Assembly: GCA_002356515.1 (NCBI GenBank)
Contig: AP017605.1
Location: forward strand, 620,001 to 684,000
Origin: Mesorhizobium loti
Lineage (GTDB): Bacteria > Pseudomonadota > Alphaproteobacteria > Rhizobiales > Rhizobiaceae
Length of the DNA stretch: 64,000 nt
Direction: 5' to 3'
Shown here: positions 29,832 through 39,288 of the stretch, piece after piece
Position numbering within the stretch: position 1 is the first letter of the stretch
Layout of the letters: every line of letters begins with the position of its first letter
Made by a program: the position numbers and the translations under genes
The notes under the pieces: generated by a model
The model's input: only the letters and a program-made list of their open reading frames with translations
Databases searched by the model: none
What the model was told of the DNA's origin: nothing

Positions 29832-30578
29832 TCATCTCCCCAGATAGACTTCGACGACGCGCTCGTCGGCTGAGACGAAATCGAGCGTGCCTTCCGACAG
29901 CACCGAGCCCTCGTGCAGGCAGGTGACCTTGACGCCGAGTTCGCGCACGAAATGCATGTCGTGCTCGACGACGATGACCGAATGGTCGCGCGCAATGTCC
30001 TTGAGCAGCCGCGCGGTCTCCTCGGTCTCGGCATCGGTCATGCCGGCCACCGGCTCGTCGACCAGAAGCAGCTTCGGGTCCTGCGCCAACAGCATGCCGA
30101 TCTCCAGCCACTGTTTCTGGCCGTGGCTGAGATTGGCCGCGAGCTCATGGCGCTTGTCGCCCAGCCGGATGATACCGAGAATGTCGTCGATCTGCCGCGC
30201 CTCGGCCGCCGAGCGGCGGTGGAACAGCGCCGGGAAGATCGAACGCGGCCCCTTCAGCGCCAGCATCAGGTTTTCCTCGATCGTGTGGCTTTCGAAGACC
30301 GTCGGCTTCTGGAATTTGCGGCCGATTCCCATCATCGCGATCTCGGCCTCGTCATGCCTGGTGAGATCGACCTGGCCGTCGAAGAACACTTCGCCCTCGT
30401 CGGGCCGCGTCTTGCCGGTGACGATGTCCATCATCGTCGTCTTGCCGGCGCCGTTGGGCCCGATGATGGCGCGCATCTCGCCCTTGTCGAGCACCAGCGA
30501 CAGATTATTGATGGCGCGAAAGCCGTCGAAGGAGACCGAGACGCCGTCGAGATAGAGGATGGTGTTCGATTTGCTCAT
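29832..30578 (-). CDS. urtD: Urea ABC transporter ATP-binding subunit UrtD
   Basis: A 248-aa ATPase of the LivG type. The ATG at 30578 gives MSKSNTILYLDGVSVSFDGF. Walker A IIGPNGAGKTTMMD, the long LivG-type insert (GRKFQKPTVFESHTIEENLML), signature LSHGQKQWLEIGMLL and Walker B LLLVDEPVAGMTDAE are present. It starts 5 nt after the urtC stop. Confidence 0.95.
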   Translation of the reverse strand: MSKSNTILYLDGVSVSFDGFRAINNLSLVLDKGEMRAIIGPNGAGKTTMMDIVTGKTRPDEGEVFFDGQVDLTRHDEAEIAMMGIGRKFQKPTVFESHTIEENLMLALKGPRSIFPALFHRRSAAEARQIDDILGIIRLGDKRHELAANLSHGQKQWLEIGMLLAQDPKLLLVDEPVAGMTDAETEETARLLKDIARDHSVIVVEHDMHFVRELGVKVTCLHEGSVLSEGTLDFVSADERVVEVYLGR

Positions 30579-30583
30579 AGCCC

Positions 30584-31819
30584 TTACTCCGCCGCCTGCG
30601 GTTCGGGCTCGGACCACGACCACTCGCCTGGATTTCTAGCCGGGGAGCGAGCAGGCTTCGAGGTCGCGGACGCCACGGCAACCTTGGTACCGGCCTCTTC
30701 AGCGACGGAGGCCGCACGCAGCGCCTTCGCATTGCCGCGCCAGCTGTCCCACATGCCGATGATGCCCTTCGGCAGAAGCAGCGTGACCGCCACGAACAGG
30801 CCGCCCAACGCAAACAGCCACAATTCCGGCAGCACGCCGGTGAACCAGGATTTGCCGGCATTGACGAGCAGCGCGCCGATGATCGGCCCGACAATGGTGC
30901 CGCGCCCGCCGACGGCCGCCCAGATCACCACCTCGATCGAATTGGACGGCTCGAACTCGCCGGGATTGATGATGCCGACCTGCGGCACGTAGAGCGCGCC
31001 GGCAATGCCGGCCATCACGGCCGACACGGTGAAGGCGAACAGCTTTACGTTCTCCGCCCGCCAGCCCAGGAAGCGCGTGCGGCTCTCGGCATCCCGCACC
31101 GCCATCAAGAGCTTGCCGTATTTGGAGCCAACGATCGCCCAGGTGATGAACACGGCAAGCGCCAGCATCACCGCGCTCGCCGCAAACAGCGCCGAACGGG
31201 TCGCATCGGCCTGCACGTTGAAGCCCAGAATATCCTTGAAATCGGTCAGGCCGTTGTTGCCGCCGAAACCCATGTCGTTGCGGAAGAAGGCGAGCAGCAG
31301 CGCATAGGTCATCGCCTGGGTGATGATCGAGAGATAGACGCCGGTGACGCGGCTGCGGAAGGCGAACCAGCCGAAGACGAAAGCGAGCAGGCCGGGCACG
31401 GCGAGCACCATGATCGCGGCAAACCAGAAATGGTCGAAGCCGTACCAGAACCAGGGCAATTCCTTGTAGTTCAGGAATACCATGAAGTCCGGCAGGATCG
31501 GGTTGCCATAGACACCGCGCGAGCCTATCTGGCGCATCAGGTACATGCCCATCGCATAGCCGCCGAGCGCGAAGAAGGCGCCATGGCCGAGCGAGAGGAT
31601 GCCGCAATAGCCCCAGACCAGGTCGAGCGAAAGCGCCAGCAGCGCATAGCAGAGATACTTGCCGGTCAGCGCGACGATATAGGCCGGTACGTAGAAAGCG
31701 CTCGCCGGCGATACCGCCAGATTGAGCAGCGGCACGAGGATGGCCACCGCCAGCAGGATGAAGATGGTGACGGCGATGCGGCGGTCCGCGCCGGCGGAGA
31801 AGAAGCGTCCCGTGATCAT
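30584..31819 (-). CDS. urtC: Urea ABC transporter permease UrtC
   Basis: A 411-aa LivM-type permease with about 10 membrane helices. Diagnostic segments are LSLDLVWGYCGILSLGHGAFF and VWAAVGGRGT-like IWAAVGGRGTIVGP. A C-terminal tail of about 50 residues, rich in Ala, Pro and Ser, is predicted to be cytoplasmic and is not needed for the fold. It overlaps urtB by 4 nt. Confidence 0.95.
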   Translation of the reverse strand: MITGRFFSAGADRRIAVTIFILLAVAILVPLLNLAVSPASAFYVPAYIVALTGKYLCYALLALSLDLVWGYCGILSLGHGAFFALGGYAMGMYLMRQIGSRGVYGNPILPDFMVFLNYKELPWFWYGFDHFWFAAIMVLAVPGLLAFVFGWFAFRSRVTGVYLSIITQAMTYALLLAFFRNDMGFGGNNGLTDFKDILGFNVQADATRSALFAASAVMLALAVFITWAIVGSKYGKLLMAVRDAESRTRFLGWRAENVKLFAFTVSAVMAGIAGALYVPQVGIINPGEFEPSNSIEVVIWAAVGGRGTIVGPIIGALLVNAGKSWFTGVLPELWLFALGGLFVAVTLLLPKGIIGMWDSWRGNAKALRAASVAEEAGTKVAVASATSKPARSPARNPGEWSWSEPEPQAAE

Positions 31820-33432
31820 GCTTCCACCGCCCTGCCCTTGAGCGCGAACAGGCCGCGCGGGCGCTTCTGGATGAACAGGATGATCAGCACCAGCACGACG
31901 ATCTTGCCGAGCACGGCGCCAGCATAGGGCTCGAGGAACTTGTTGACGATGCCCAGCGAGAAAGCGCCGACCAGCGTACCCCAGAGATTGCCGACGCCGC
32001 CGAAGACGACGACCATGAAACTGTCGATGATGTAGCCCCGGCCGAGATTGGGCGAGACATTGTCGATCTGGCTGAGCGCGACGCCGGCAATGCCGGCAAT
32101 GCCGGATCCGAGCGCGAAGGTCAGCGCGTCAACCCACGGTGTCCTGATGCCCATTGATGCGGCCATCCGGCGGTTGGCGGTGACGGCGCGCATCTGCAGG
32201 CCCCAAGGCGTCCGTTTCATAACGTAGAGCAGCACGCCGAACACTGTGAGCGCGAAGACCAGGATCCACAGACGGTTCCAGGTGATGGCCAGTTGGCCGA
32301 TATCGAACGAACCCGACATCCAGGAGGGGTTGCCGACCTCCTGGTTGGTCGGCCCGAAGATCGAGCGCACGGCCTGCTGCAGGATCAGCGAGACGCCCCA
32401 GGTCGCCAGCAGCGTCTCCAGCGGCCGGCCGTAGAGGAAGCGGATGACGCCGCGCTCTATGGCCAGACCGACGAGTGCGGCGACCAGAAAGGCCAGCGGC
32501 AGCGCGATCACCAGCGACCAGTCGAACAGGCCGGGAAAGGACGTGCGGATCACCTGCTGGACGACGAAGGTGGTGTAGGCGCCGAGCATGACCATCTCGC
32601 CATGCGCCATGTTGATGACGCCCATGACGCCGAAGGTGATGGCAAGCCCGATCGCGGCGAGCAGCAGCACCGAGCCCAGTGAAATGCCGTACCAGATGTT
32701 CTGTCCGGCATCCCAGAACGCGAGCGTCGAATTGATGTTGGCGATCGCGGCCGTCGCAGCGTCCTTCACCGCGCCCGAGGCGTTGGCCTCGACCGAGGTG
32801 AGCAGCGAAACCGCGTCACGGTCGCCGCGCGCGCCGATCAGCGCGACGGCCACCAACTTGTCTGCATCGGGCTTGTCTGACACAAGTATGGACGCGGCAC
32901 GCGCCTGCTCCAGCAAGGCTTTGACGCTCGCCACGGTTTCACCGGCGATCGCTGCGTCGAGCGGCTCGATATTGGCGGCATCAGGTGTCTTGAACATAGT
33001 GTCGGCGGCGGCGATGCGGACGGTCGGATCCTTGGACCCAAGCGTCAACGTGCCCAATGCATCACGGATGGCGCGGCGCAGCGTGTTGTTGACAGTGATC
33101 TTGGTTATGTCGTCTTCGGAGGCCTCGCCCGCTGCCTCGCCGCTCAGCGGGTCAAAAAGCTGCACGTTTTCGTCGCCTTCCTTACCGACAAACACCATCG
33201 AGTCGGCCGTGCGGATGTAAAGATTGCCGTCCGCCAATGCAGCAAGCGGCCGTTCGACAGCCGGATCGCCCGTGGCTGTCAACTCTTGAACGACAGCTCC
33301 CGTCTCGGAAAAGTCGGTCACTGTCGCGAATTTGGCGATGATGGCACGCAGATCGGCTTCCGCAGCGCCCGAAGACGACAGCGTCGCCAGCAGGAACAAC
33401 AGCATCAGGCCAATCGTGCGGAGCAGACTCAT
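31816..33432 (-). CDS. urtB: Urea ABC transporter permease UrtB
   Basis: A 538-aa LivH-type permease. As in other UrtB proteins, a signal peptide (residues 1-24) and a helical periplasmic domain of about 220 residues precede the membrane part, which starts near residue 245 (ISLGSVLLLAAIGLAITFGVM). Conserved INMAHGEMVMLGAY and VVFGGVGNLWGTL motifs are present. It is separated from urtA by 96 nt that hold a strong hairpin. Confidence 0.95.
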   Translation of the reverse strand: MSLLRTIGLMLLFLLATLSSSGAAEADLRAIIAKFATVTDFSETGAVVQELTATGDPAVERPLAALADGNLYIRTADSMVFVGKEGDENVQLFDPLSGEAAGEASEDDITKITVNNTLRRAIRDALGTLTLGSKDPTVRIAAADTMFKTPDAANIEPLDAAIAGETVASVKALLEQARAASILVSDKPDADKLVAVALIGARGDRDAVSLLTSVEANASGAVKDAATAAIANINSTLAFWDAGQNIWYGISLGSVLLLAAIGLAITFGVMGVINMAHGEMVMLGAYTTFVVQQVIRTSFPGLFDWSLVIALPLAFLVAALVGLAIERGVIRFLYGRPLETLLATWGVSLILQQAVRSIFGPTNQEVGNPSWMSGSFDIGQLAITWNRLWILVFALTVFGVLLYVMKRTPWGLQMRAVTANRRMAASMGIRTPWVDALTFALGSGIAGIAGVALSQIDNVSPNLGRGYIIDSFMVVVFGGVGNLWGTLVGAFSLGIVNKFLEPYAGAVLGKIVVLVLIILFIQKRPRGLFALKGRAVEA

Positions 33433-33464
33433 GGGCTTTAGGCGACCCTTTAAGGTTGAATTGA

Positions 33465-33497
33465 GCGTCCGGACAGCGGAGGAAACCGTCCGGACGC
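33465..33497. repeat. Strong hairpin between urtA and urtB
   Basis: GCGTCCGGAC and GTCCGGACGC form a perfect 10-bp stem with a 13-nt loop. No T-run follows in the direction of transcription. It may stabilise the urtA mRNA or partly terminate transcription, giving more binding protein than permease. Confidence 0.7.
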
Positions 33498-33528
33498 GCG
33501 CGGTCTGACTAAGTCAGCCCTGGGAGGA

Positions 33529-34839
33529 TCAGTTCGTTCCCTTGCCGCCGCACTTGCCGGTGGCAACGTTGAAGTTGCCGCAGGACAAAGGCTTGCGCCA
33601 ATCGGAGATCAGGTCCTTGGAATCCGGCAGGTAGTCGGACCATTCGTCGCCCATCACCAGGCCAGGTGTCTTCGAAACCGTTTCGAACTGGCCATTGGCC
33701 TGGATTTCACCGATCAGAACCGGCTTGGTGATGTGGTGGTTCGGCATCATCGTCGAATAGCCGCCGGTCAGGTTCGGCACCGAAACGCCAATCATGGCAT
33801 CGATGACCTTGTCCGGATCGGTGGTGCCGGCCTTCTGGACCGCCTTCACCCACATATTGAAGCCGATATAATGGGCTTCCATCGGATCGTTGGTGGTGCG
33901 CTTGTTGTTCTTGATGAACTTGTGCCAGTCGGCGATGAACTTCTTGTTCTCAGGCGTGTTGACGCTCTCGAAATAGTTCCAGGCGGCGAGATGGCCGACC
34001 AGCGGCTTGGTGTCGAGACCGGCAAGCTCTTCCTCGCCGACCGAGAATGCCATGACCGGGATGTCCTCGGCCTTGATGCCCTGGTTGCCGAGTTCCTTGT
34101 AGAACGGCACGTTGGCGTCGCCGTTGACGGTCGAGACGACGGCGGTCTTCTTGCCAGCTGAGCCGAACTTCTTGATCGCCGAGACTTCGGTCTGCCAGTC
34201 GGAGAAACCGAATGGCGTGTAGTTGGTCATGATGTCTTCAGCCGCGACGCCCTTGGACTTCAGATAGGCTTCCAGGATCTTGTTGGTGGTGCGCGGATAG
34301 ACGTAGTCGGTGCCTTCCAGCACCCAGCGCTTCACCGAGCCGCCATCCTTGCTCATCAGATAGTCGACGGCCGGAATCGCCTGCTGGTTGGGCGCGGCAC
34401 CGGTGTAGAACACGTTGCGTTCGCTTTCCTCGCCCTCATACTGGACGGGATAGAACAGGATGTTGTCGAGTTCGGAGAACACCGGCAGCACCGATTTGCG
34501 CGACACCGAGGTCCAGCAGCCGAACACAGCCGCGACCTTATCCTTCGAAATCAGCTCGCGTGCCTTTTCGGCGAACAGCGGCCAGTTGGAGGCTGGGTCG
34601 ACGACGACGGCTTCGAGCTTCTTGCCGAGCAGGCCGCCCTTGGCGTTCTGCTCATCGATGAGCATCAGCATGGCGTCCTTCAGCGTCGTCTCCGAAATCG
34701 CCATGGTCCCCGACAGCGAATGGAGGATGCCGACCTTGATCGTGTCGTCGGCCGCCCTGGCGGGAGCCGACATCAGCAGGCCGGCGGCAACCACGCTCGC
34801 CGAAAACATTTTTGTTATTGTCGAGAAATTACCCCTCAT
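33529..34839 (-). CDS. urtA: Urea ABC transporter substrate-binding protein UrtA
   Basis: A 436-aa periplasmic protein. The ATG at 34839 has GGGAG upstream and gives a Sec signal peptide (residues about 1-27, ending APARA). The mature part (DDTIKVGILHSLSGTMAISE) is the UrtA/AmiC-type peripheral binding protein, and the C-terminus carries three Cys in CGNFN and KCGGKG context. It heads the operon. A sigma-54-type promoter upstream predicts nitrogen control. Confidence 0.96.
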   Translation of the reverse strand: MRGNFSTITKMFSASVVAAGLLMSAPARAADDTIKVGILHSLSGTMAISETTLKDAMLMLIDEQNAKGGLLGKKLEAVVVDPASNWPLFAEKARELISKDKVAAVFGCWTSVSRKSVLPVFSELDNILFYPVQYEGEESERNVFYTGAAPNQQAIPAVDYLMSKDGGSVKRWVLEGTDYVYPRTTNKILEAYLKSKGVAAEDIMTNYTPFGFSDWQTEVSAIKKFGSAGKKTAVVSTVNGDANVPFYKELGNQGIKAEDIPVMAFSVGEEELAGLDTKPLVGHLAAWNYFESVNTPENKKFIADWHKFIKNNKRTTNDPMEAHYIGFNMWVKAVQKAGTTDPDKVIDAMIGVSVPNLTGGYSTMMPNHHITKPVLIGEIQANGQFETVSKTPGLVMGDEWSDYLPDSKDLISDWRKPLSCGNFNVATGKCGGKGTN

Positions 34840-34882
34840 GCGGAAGACTCCCAAGCTGGTTGATTGCACCGCAACAATACAA

Positions 34883-34898
34883 TGCAACCCGCATGCCA
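34883..34898 (-). promoter_or_regulatory. Sigma-54 (RpoN) promoter of the urt operon
   Basis: Read on the minus strand, TGGCATGCGGGTTGCA matches the -24/-12 consensus TGGCACG-N4-TTGCW with one mismatch and correct spacing between GG and GC. Predicted transcription start is about 33 nt before urtA. I saw no clear NtrC palindrome further upstream. The rest of the 313-nt gap before the divergent gene is AT-rich without a gene. Confidence 0.75.
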
Positions 34899-35152
34899 AC
34901 CGCCGCCGGGATATTGAAAATCGGCAAATAGACAAACATTATCAGCGTGTTATTATATTAGACTGAACAAACGAAAGAGAGCTGGTTAAAAATTGGTTGA
35001 GGGAAATTTGCGCAGCGGAGAAGGCATCTGCCTAATTTTCGCCCAATTTCGCCAAATGCCTATATTTTGACCCGCGAGCGCATGCCGCGGACAACAAATA
35101 TTGCGGCACAGCGCAAAAATGGGGCAAGCTCGCTGCTCAACCGAGCGACGTC

Positions 35153-35560
35153 ATGGCATCCCTGATTTCACGCATTTTTGTCGGCATAGTGCTTCTGGCG
35201 GCGGCGACCGGCGGCGCCCGGGCCGACTTCAGCGACGGCAAGATGCCCGACGGCACGTATCACTGCGAAGTCTACCTGCTCGGCATGTTCCTCAATCTTG
35301 GCGACATCACCATCAAGGGTAACGTCTATACAGGCCCTGTCACCTTCGGATCCGCCCAGCAGGCCTACAACTATCAGATGAATGCAAACGGCGAGATCTC
35401 CTGGCTGGGACCGCTCGGCGGCTACACCGCCGGCGGCAACTCGCTGTCGATGACCCAGGCGACGCTGGATGGCCAGAGCCCGCCCTCCTTCGACATCATC
35501 ATGAAGCAACCTGACGGCGCCTTCACCGCCTCGACCTGCACGCGCGGAGGCAATCCGTAG
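35153..35560 (+). CDS. Exported hypothetical protein (135 aa)
   Basis: A Sec signal peptide (about residues 1-24, ending GGARA) and a mature beta-rich domain with one Cys near the start (YHCEVYLLG) and one near the end (STCTRG), likely joined by a disulfide in the periplasm. The TYHCEVYLLGMFLNLGDITIKG segment is distinctive but I do not recognise a family. It is divergent from urtA and is followed by phoX. Confidence 0.75.
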   Translation: MASLISRIFVGIVLLAAATGGARADFSDGKMPDGTYHCEVYLLGMFLNLGDITIKGNVYTGPVTFGSAQQAYNYQMNANGEISWLGPLGGYTAGGNSLSMTQATLDGQSPPSFDIIMKQPDGAFTASTCTRGGNP

Positions 35561-35690
35561 GCCTTCCCCGGCAACGGTGCGGCCTCCACACGGCCCGCAA
35601 GCCGTGTCCGCCTTCCCATGTCATCTGGATGTTGCCGAAGCTGGGTAGGCAGCGGTGCGCCGTCACCCATCCACATCGAGAGGCAGACAC

Positions 35691-37605
35691 ATGGCCGACT
35701 TCCCGTCTTCATCCTCCCCTGTCATTCGCGACATCATCGCCGAGCGCGTTTCGCGCCGGTCCCTGCTGAAGGGCAGCCTCGCTTCCGGTGCGTTGATCGC
35801 CGGCGGCAGCTTTGTCGGCTCGTTGTTTGCCGGCGAAACACATGCGGCTGCGGCACTTTCCACACTCGGCTTTCCCGAGCTGAAGCGCGTCTACGACAAG
35901 ACCCACGCCGCCGCCGAGGGCTATGAGACAACGATCGTCGCACGCTGGGGTGATCCGCTTGTCGCCGGCCTGCCGGACTTCGACGGCAACAAAGTCTCGG
36001 CCGACGAACAGGACAAGCGCTTCGGCTATAATTGCGACTACATCGCCTTCCTGCCGCTGCCCAAGGGTTCGGTGAACTCCGACCATGGCCTGCTCTGCGT
36101 CAACAACGAGTACATCTCACCCAATGTGATGTTCCCCGGCATGACCGAGGACAACGCCGGCAAGACGATGAACAAGGAACAGGTCGATCTCGGCCTGGCG
36201 GCGATGGGCCATTCGATCGTCGAAATCATGCTCAAGGACGGCAAGTGGCAAACCGTAGAGGACAGCCCGCTCAACCGCCGCATCACCGCCAACACCGAGA
36301 TGACTGTTTCCGGACCGGTGGCCGGCCATGCGCTGCTCAAGACGTCCGCTGACGCGACCGGCACGAAGGTGCTCGGCACCAGCTACAATTGCAGCGGCGG
36401 TTTTACGCCCTGGGGCACCGTTCTGACCTGCGAGGAAGGCGTTTCCGACCTGTTCGGTGGCGACCCGAAAAAGGCGCCGACCGCGGACATTCTCGAGCGC
36501 TACGGCTTTGATGGCTCCGACATCTATGGCCGTGGCCGTTTCCATGACCGCTTCAACATCGACAAAGAGCCGAACGAACCGAACCGCTTCGACTGGGTGG
36601 TCGAGATCGACCCTTACGACCCCAAGTCGAAGCCGGTGAAGCGCACGGCCCTTGGCCGCATGTCGCATGAGGCGTCGACCGTCGTCCTCAACAAGGACGG
36701 CCGCGTCGTCGTCTAACATGGGCGACGACGATTATTTCGAATACATGTACCGCTACGTCTCGAACAAGGCTTACGACAAGGCGAACCCGGCTTCCAGCAA
36801 CGGCCTCCTGGACGACGGCGTGCTCTCGGTTGCCCGTTACGACGCCGATGGTTCCATGACCTGGCTGCCGCTGGTTCACGGCCAGGGCAAGCTCACCGCC
36901 GAGAACGGCTTTGCCGATCAGGCTGAGGTACTGCTGAAAACGCGCCTCGCCGCCGACGCGCTGGGCGCAACCCCGATGGACCGGCCGGAGGACATCGAGA
37001 CCAATCCGGTCACCGGCCGCGTCTACGCCGTCATGACCAAGAACAAGAAGCGCGACGAATCCAAGGTCAATCCGGCCAACACGCGGCCCGAAAACCTCTG
37101 GGGCCACATTGTCGAGCTGATCCCGCCGGGTGGCCGCGGCAGCGACGCCGACCACACCGCCGACAAATACGCCTGGGACCTGTTCGTGCTCTGCGGCAAT
37201 CCCAAGGATGCGAAAGTCGGTGCAACCTTCCACCCCGACACGTCGGACAATGGCTGGTTCGTCTGCCCCGACAACATCACCTTCGATCCGGCCGGACGGC
37301 TATGGGTGGCGACCGACGGCGCCAATGATTTCGACCTGCCGGACGGCGTCTATGGCGTCGACACGGAAGGCGCAGCGCGCGGCCTGCCGAAGCTGCTGTT
37401 CACCTGCCCGCATGGCGCGGAGGCGACCGGCCCTTGCTTCACGCCGGATGGCACGACGCTGTTCCTCTCGGTCCAGCATCCCTCCGAGGATGCCGAAACG
37501 CTCGACAAGGCACAGTCGCTGTGGCCCGATTTCAAGGACGGCCAGCCGCCGCGGCCGTCGGTCGTCGCCATCCGCCGCAGGGATGGACAGCCGGTAGGCG
37601 CCTGA
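35691..37605 (+). pseudogene. phoX: PhoX-type alkaline phosphatase with a one-base frameshift
   Basis: The first frame (341 aa) begins with a twin-arginine signal (VSRRSLLKGSLASG) and holds YNCSGGFTPWGT and the TCEE active-site motif. It ends at TAA 36714-36716. The rest continues in the next frame (GDDDYFEYMYRYVSNKAYD to the TGA at 37603) with MDRPEDIETNP and VCPDNITFDPAGRLWVATDG. An extra A at 36715/36716 turns TAC-ATG into TAACATG. Repaired, the protein is about 637 aa, normal for the Ca/Fe-dependent PhoX family, which is Tat-exported and releases phosphate from esters. It may be a real lesion or a sequence error. Confidence 0.88.
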
Positions 37606-37617
37606 GGCGGCCAGCAT

Positions 37618-37651
37618 AAAAAAGGCGCGGAACCCGTTTGGGTCCCGCGCC
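37618..37651 (-). terminator. Rho-independent terminator of the GMC operon
   Basis: On the minus strand a stem of 7 plus 4 bp (GGCGCGG with CCGCGCC; ACCC with GGGT; one mismatch; 4-nt loop) is followed by six T. It lies 17 nt after the GMC oxidoreductase stop and may also serve phoX on the plus strand. Confidence 0.85.
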
Positions 37652-37668
37652 AGCAGGCAGCCGGGAGG

Positions 37669-39240
37669 TCAGATGGTTTTGGCCGACATCTGCGCGGCGA
37701 TGTAGTCGGCCTGGCGGATCGCCAGCGACACGATGGTCAAGGTCGGGTTTTCGGCGGCGCCCGTCGTGAACTGGCTGCCATCCGACACGAACAGGTTCTT
37801 GATGTCGTGCGTCTGGCCATGCTTGTTGACGACGCCGTCCTCCGCCTTCTCGCTCATCCGGTTGGTGCCGAGATTGTGGGTCGAGGGATAGGGCGGCGTC
37901 GGGAAGGTGCGCGTCGCGCCGACCGCGTCGTAAAGTGCTGTGGCCTGCTTGTAGGCATGGTTGCGCATCGCCGTGTCGTTCGGATGGTCGTCGAAATGCA
38001 CGTCGGCGATCGGCATGCCGTGCTCGTCCTTCTCGTCGGCATGCAGCGTGATGCAGTTCTCCTCGCGCGGCATGTCCTCGCCGACGATCCACAGGCCGGC
38101 CATGTGGTCGTAATGGTCGAGCGCGGTGGTGAAGGAGCGCCCCCAACCGCCCGGATTGAGGAAAGCGGCCATGAACGGCAGGCCAAGCGACAGCGTCTCG
38201 AACTCATAGCCACCGACGAAGCCGCGCGACGGGTCATGCCGCGCCTCGTCGCGAATGATGCCGGCCATGGTGGTGCCGCGATACATATGCACAGGCTTGT
38301 CGAAGATCGCGTAGACCGAACCGGTGGTATGCCGCATGTAGTTCTTGCCCACCTGCCCCGACGAATTCGCGAGGCCATGCGGGAACTTGGCTGATTGCGA
38401 ATTGAGCAGCAGGCGCGGGCTCTCGATCGAATTGCCGGCCACCGCGACGATGCGGGCCTTCTGCTCCTGCAGCTTGCCGTCCTTGTCGGCATAGACGACG
38501 CCGGTCACCTTGCCGCTGGCGTCGTGGTTGATCTTGATCACCATGGCGTCCGGCCGGACTTCGAGATGGCCTGTCGCCTCGCCCTTCGGGATCTCGGTGT
38601 AGAGCGTCGACCATTTGGCGCCCCATTTGCAGCCCTGGAAGCAGAATCCGGTCTGCTGGCAGGAATTGCGGTCGTCGCGCTCGACCGAGTTGATGGCCAT
38701 GTTGCCGGTGTGACATTCCTTGTAGCCGAGCTTGTCGGCGCCGGCCTTCAACACCTTGAAATTGTTGTTGCCGGGCAATCTCGGCCAGTCATTGGTGCCG
38801 GTCACGCCCATCTTGGCTTCCGCCTTTGCGTAATAGGGCTCCATTTCGGCAAGTGTCACTGGCCAGTCGAGAAGGTTTGCGCCCTTCACCTTACCGTAGG
38901 TCGTTGCCGCCTTGAACTCGTGCTCCTGGAAACGCAGCGAAGCGCCGGCCCAGTGCGTGGTCGAGCCGCCAACCGACTTGACGATCCAGGCCGGCAGATT
39001 CGGGAAATCCTTGGCGACCCGCCAGTCGCCGGATGTGGTGCGCTTGTCCTTCCAGGCGAGCTGGGCGAACGAATCCCACTCGTCATTGATGAAGTCCTCA
39101 TATTCGTGGCGGGCGCCCGCCTCGAGTATGACGACGTCTATACCCTTCTGCGCCAGTTCGTTGCCGAGCGTGCCGCCGCCGGCACCGGAGCCGATGATGA
39201 CGACCACGCCATCGTTCTTGAGATCAAATTGTGCTGCCAT
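37669..39240 (-). CDS. GMC-family oxidoreductase (FAD-dependent)
   Basis: A 523-aa flavoprotein: FAD-binding GSGAGGGTLGNELAQKGIDVV at the N-terminus, GGSTTHWAGASLRF, and the C-terminal histidine region STHNLGTNRMSE. It resembles the large subunit of gluconate 2-dehydrogenase-type complexes that oxidise sugars or alcohols. No Tat signal of its own is seen; the partner encoded 48 nt upstream has one, so it may ride piggy-back to the periplasm. GGAGG precedes the ATG. Confidence 0.93.
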   Translation of the reverse strand: MAAQFDLKNDGVVVIIGSGAGGGTLGNELAQKGIDVVILEAGARHEYEDFINDEWDSFAQLAWKDKRTTSGDWRVAKDFPNLPAWIVKSVGGSTTHWAGASLRFQEHEFKAATTYGKVKGANLLDWPVTLAEMEPYYAKAEAKMGVTGTNDWPRLPGNNNFKVLKAGADKLGYKECHTGNMAINSVERDDRNSCQQTGFCFQGCKWGAKWSTLYTEIPKGEATGHLEVRPDAMVIKINHDASGKVTGVVYADKDGKLQEQKARIVAVAGNSIESPRLLLNSQSAKFPHGLANSSGQVGKNYMRHTTGSVYAIFDKPVHMYRGTTMAGIIRDEARHDPSRGFVGGYEFETLSLGLPFMAAFLNPGGWGRSFTTALDHYDHMAGLWIVGEDMPREENCITLHADEKDEHGMPIADVHFDDHPNDTAMRNHAYKQATALYDAVGATRTFPTPPYPSTHNLGTNRMSEKAEDGVVNKHGQTHDIKNLFVSDGSQFTTGAAENPTLTIVSLAIRQADYIAAQMSAKTI

Positions 39241-39288
39241 GGTTTCCTCCCATGAGATCGGTCGAAAAGCGGTTGCGGACAGAGCGGC

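Noticed and set aside
35618..35635. Possible Pho box before phoX (ATGTCAT-N4-ATGTTGC)
   Set aside because: First half fits, second half matches only 3 of 7 positions.
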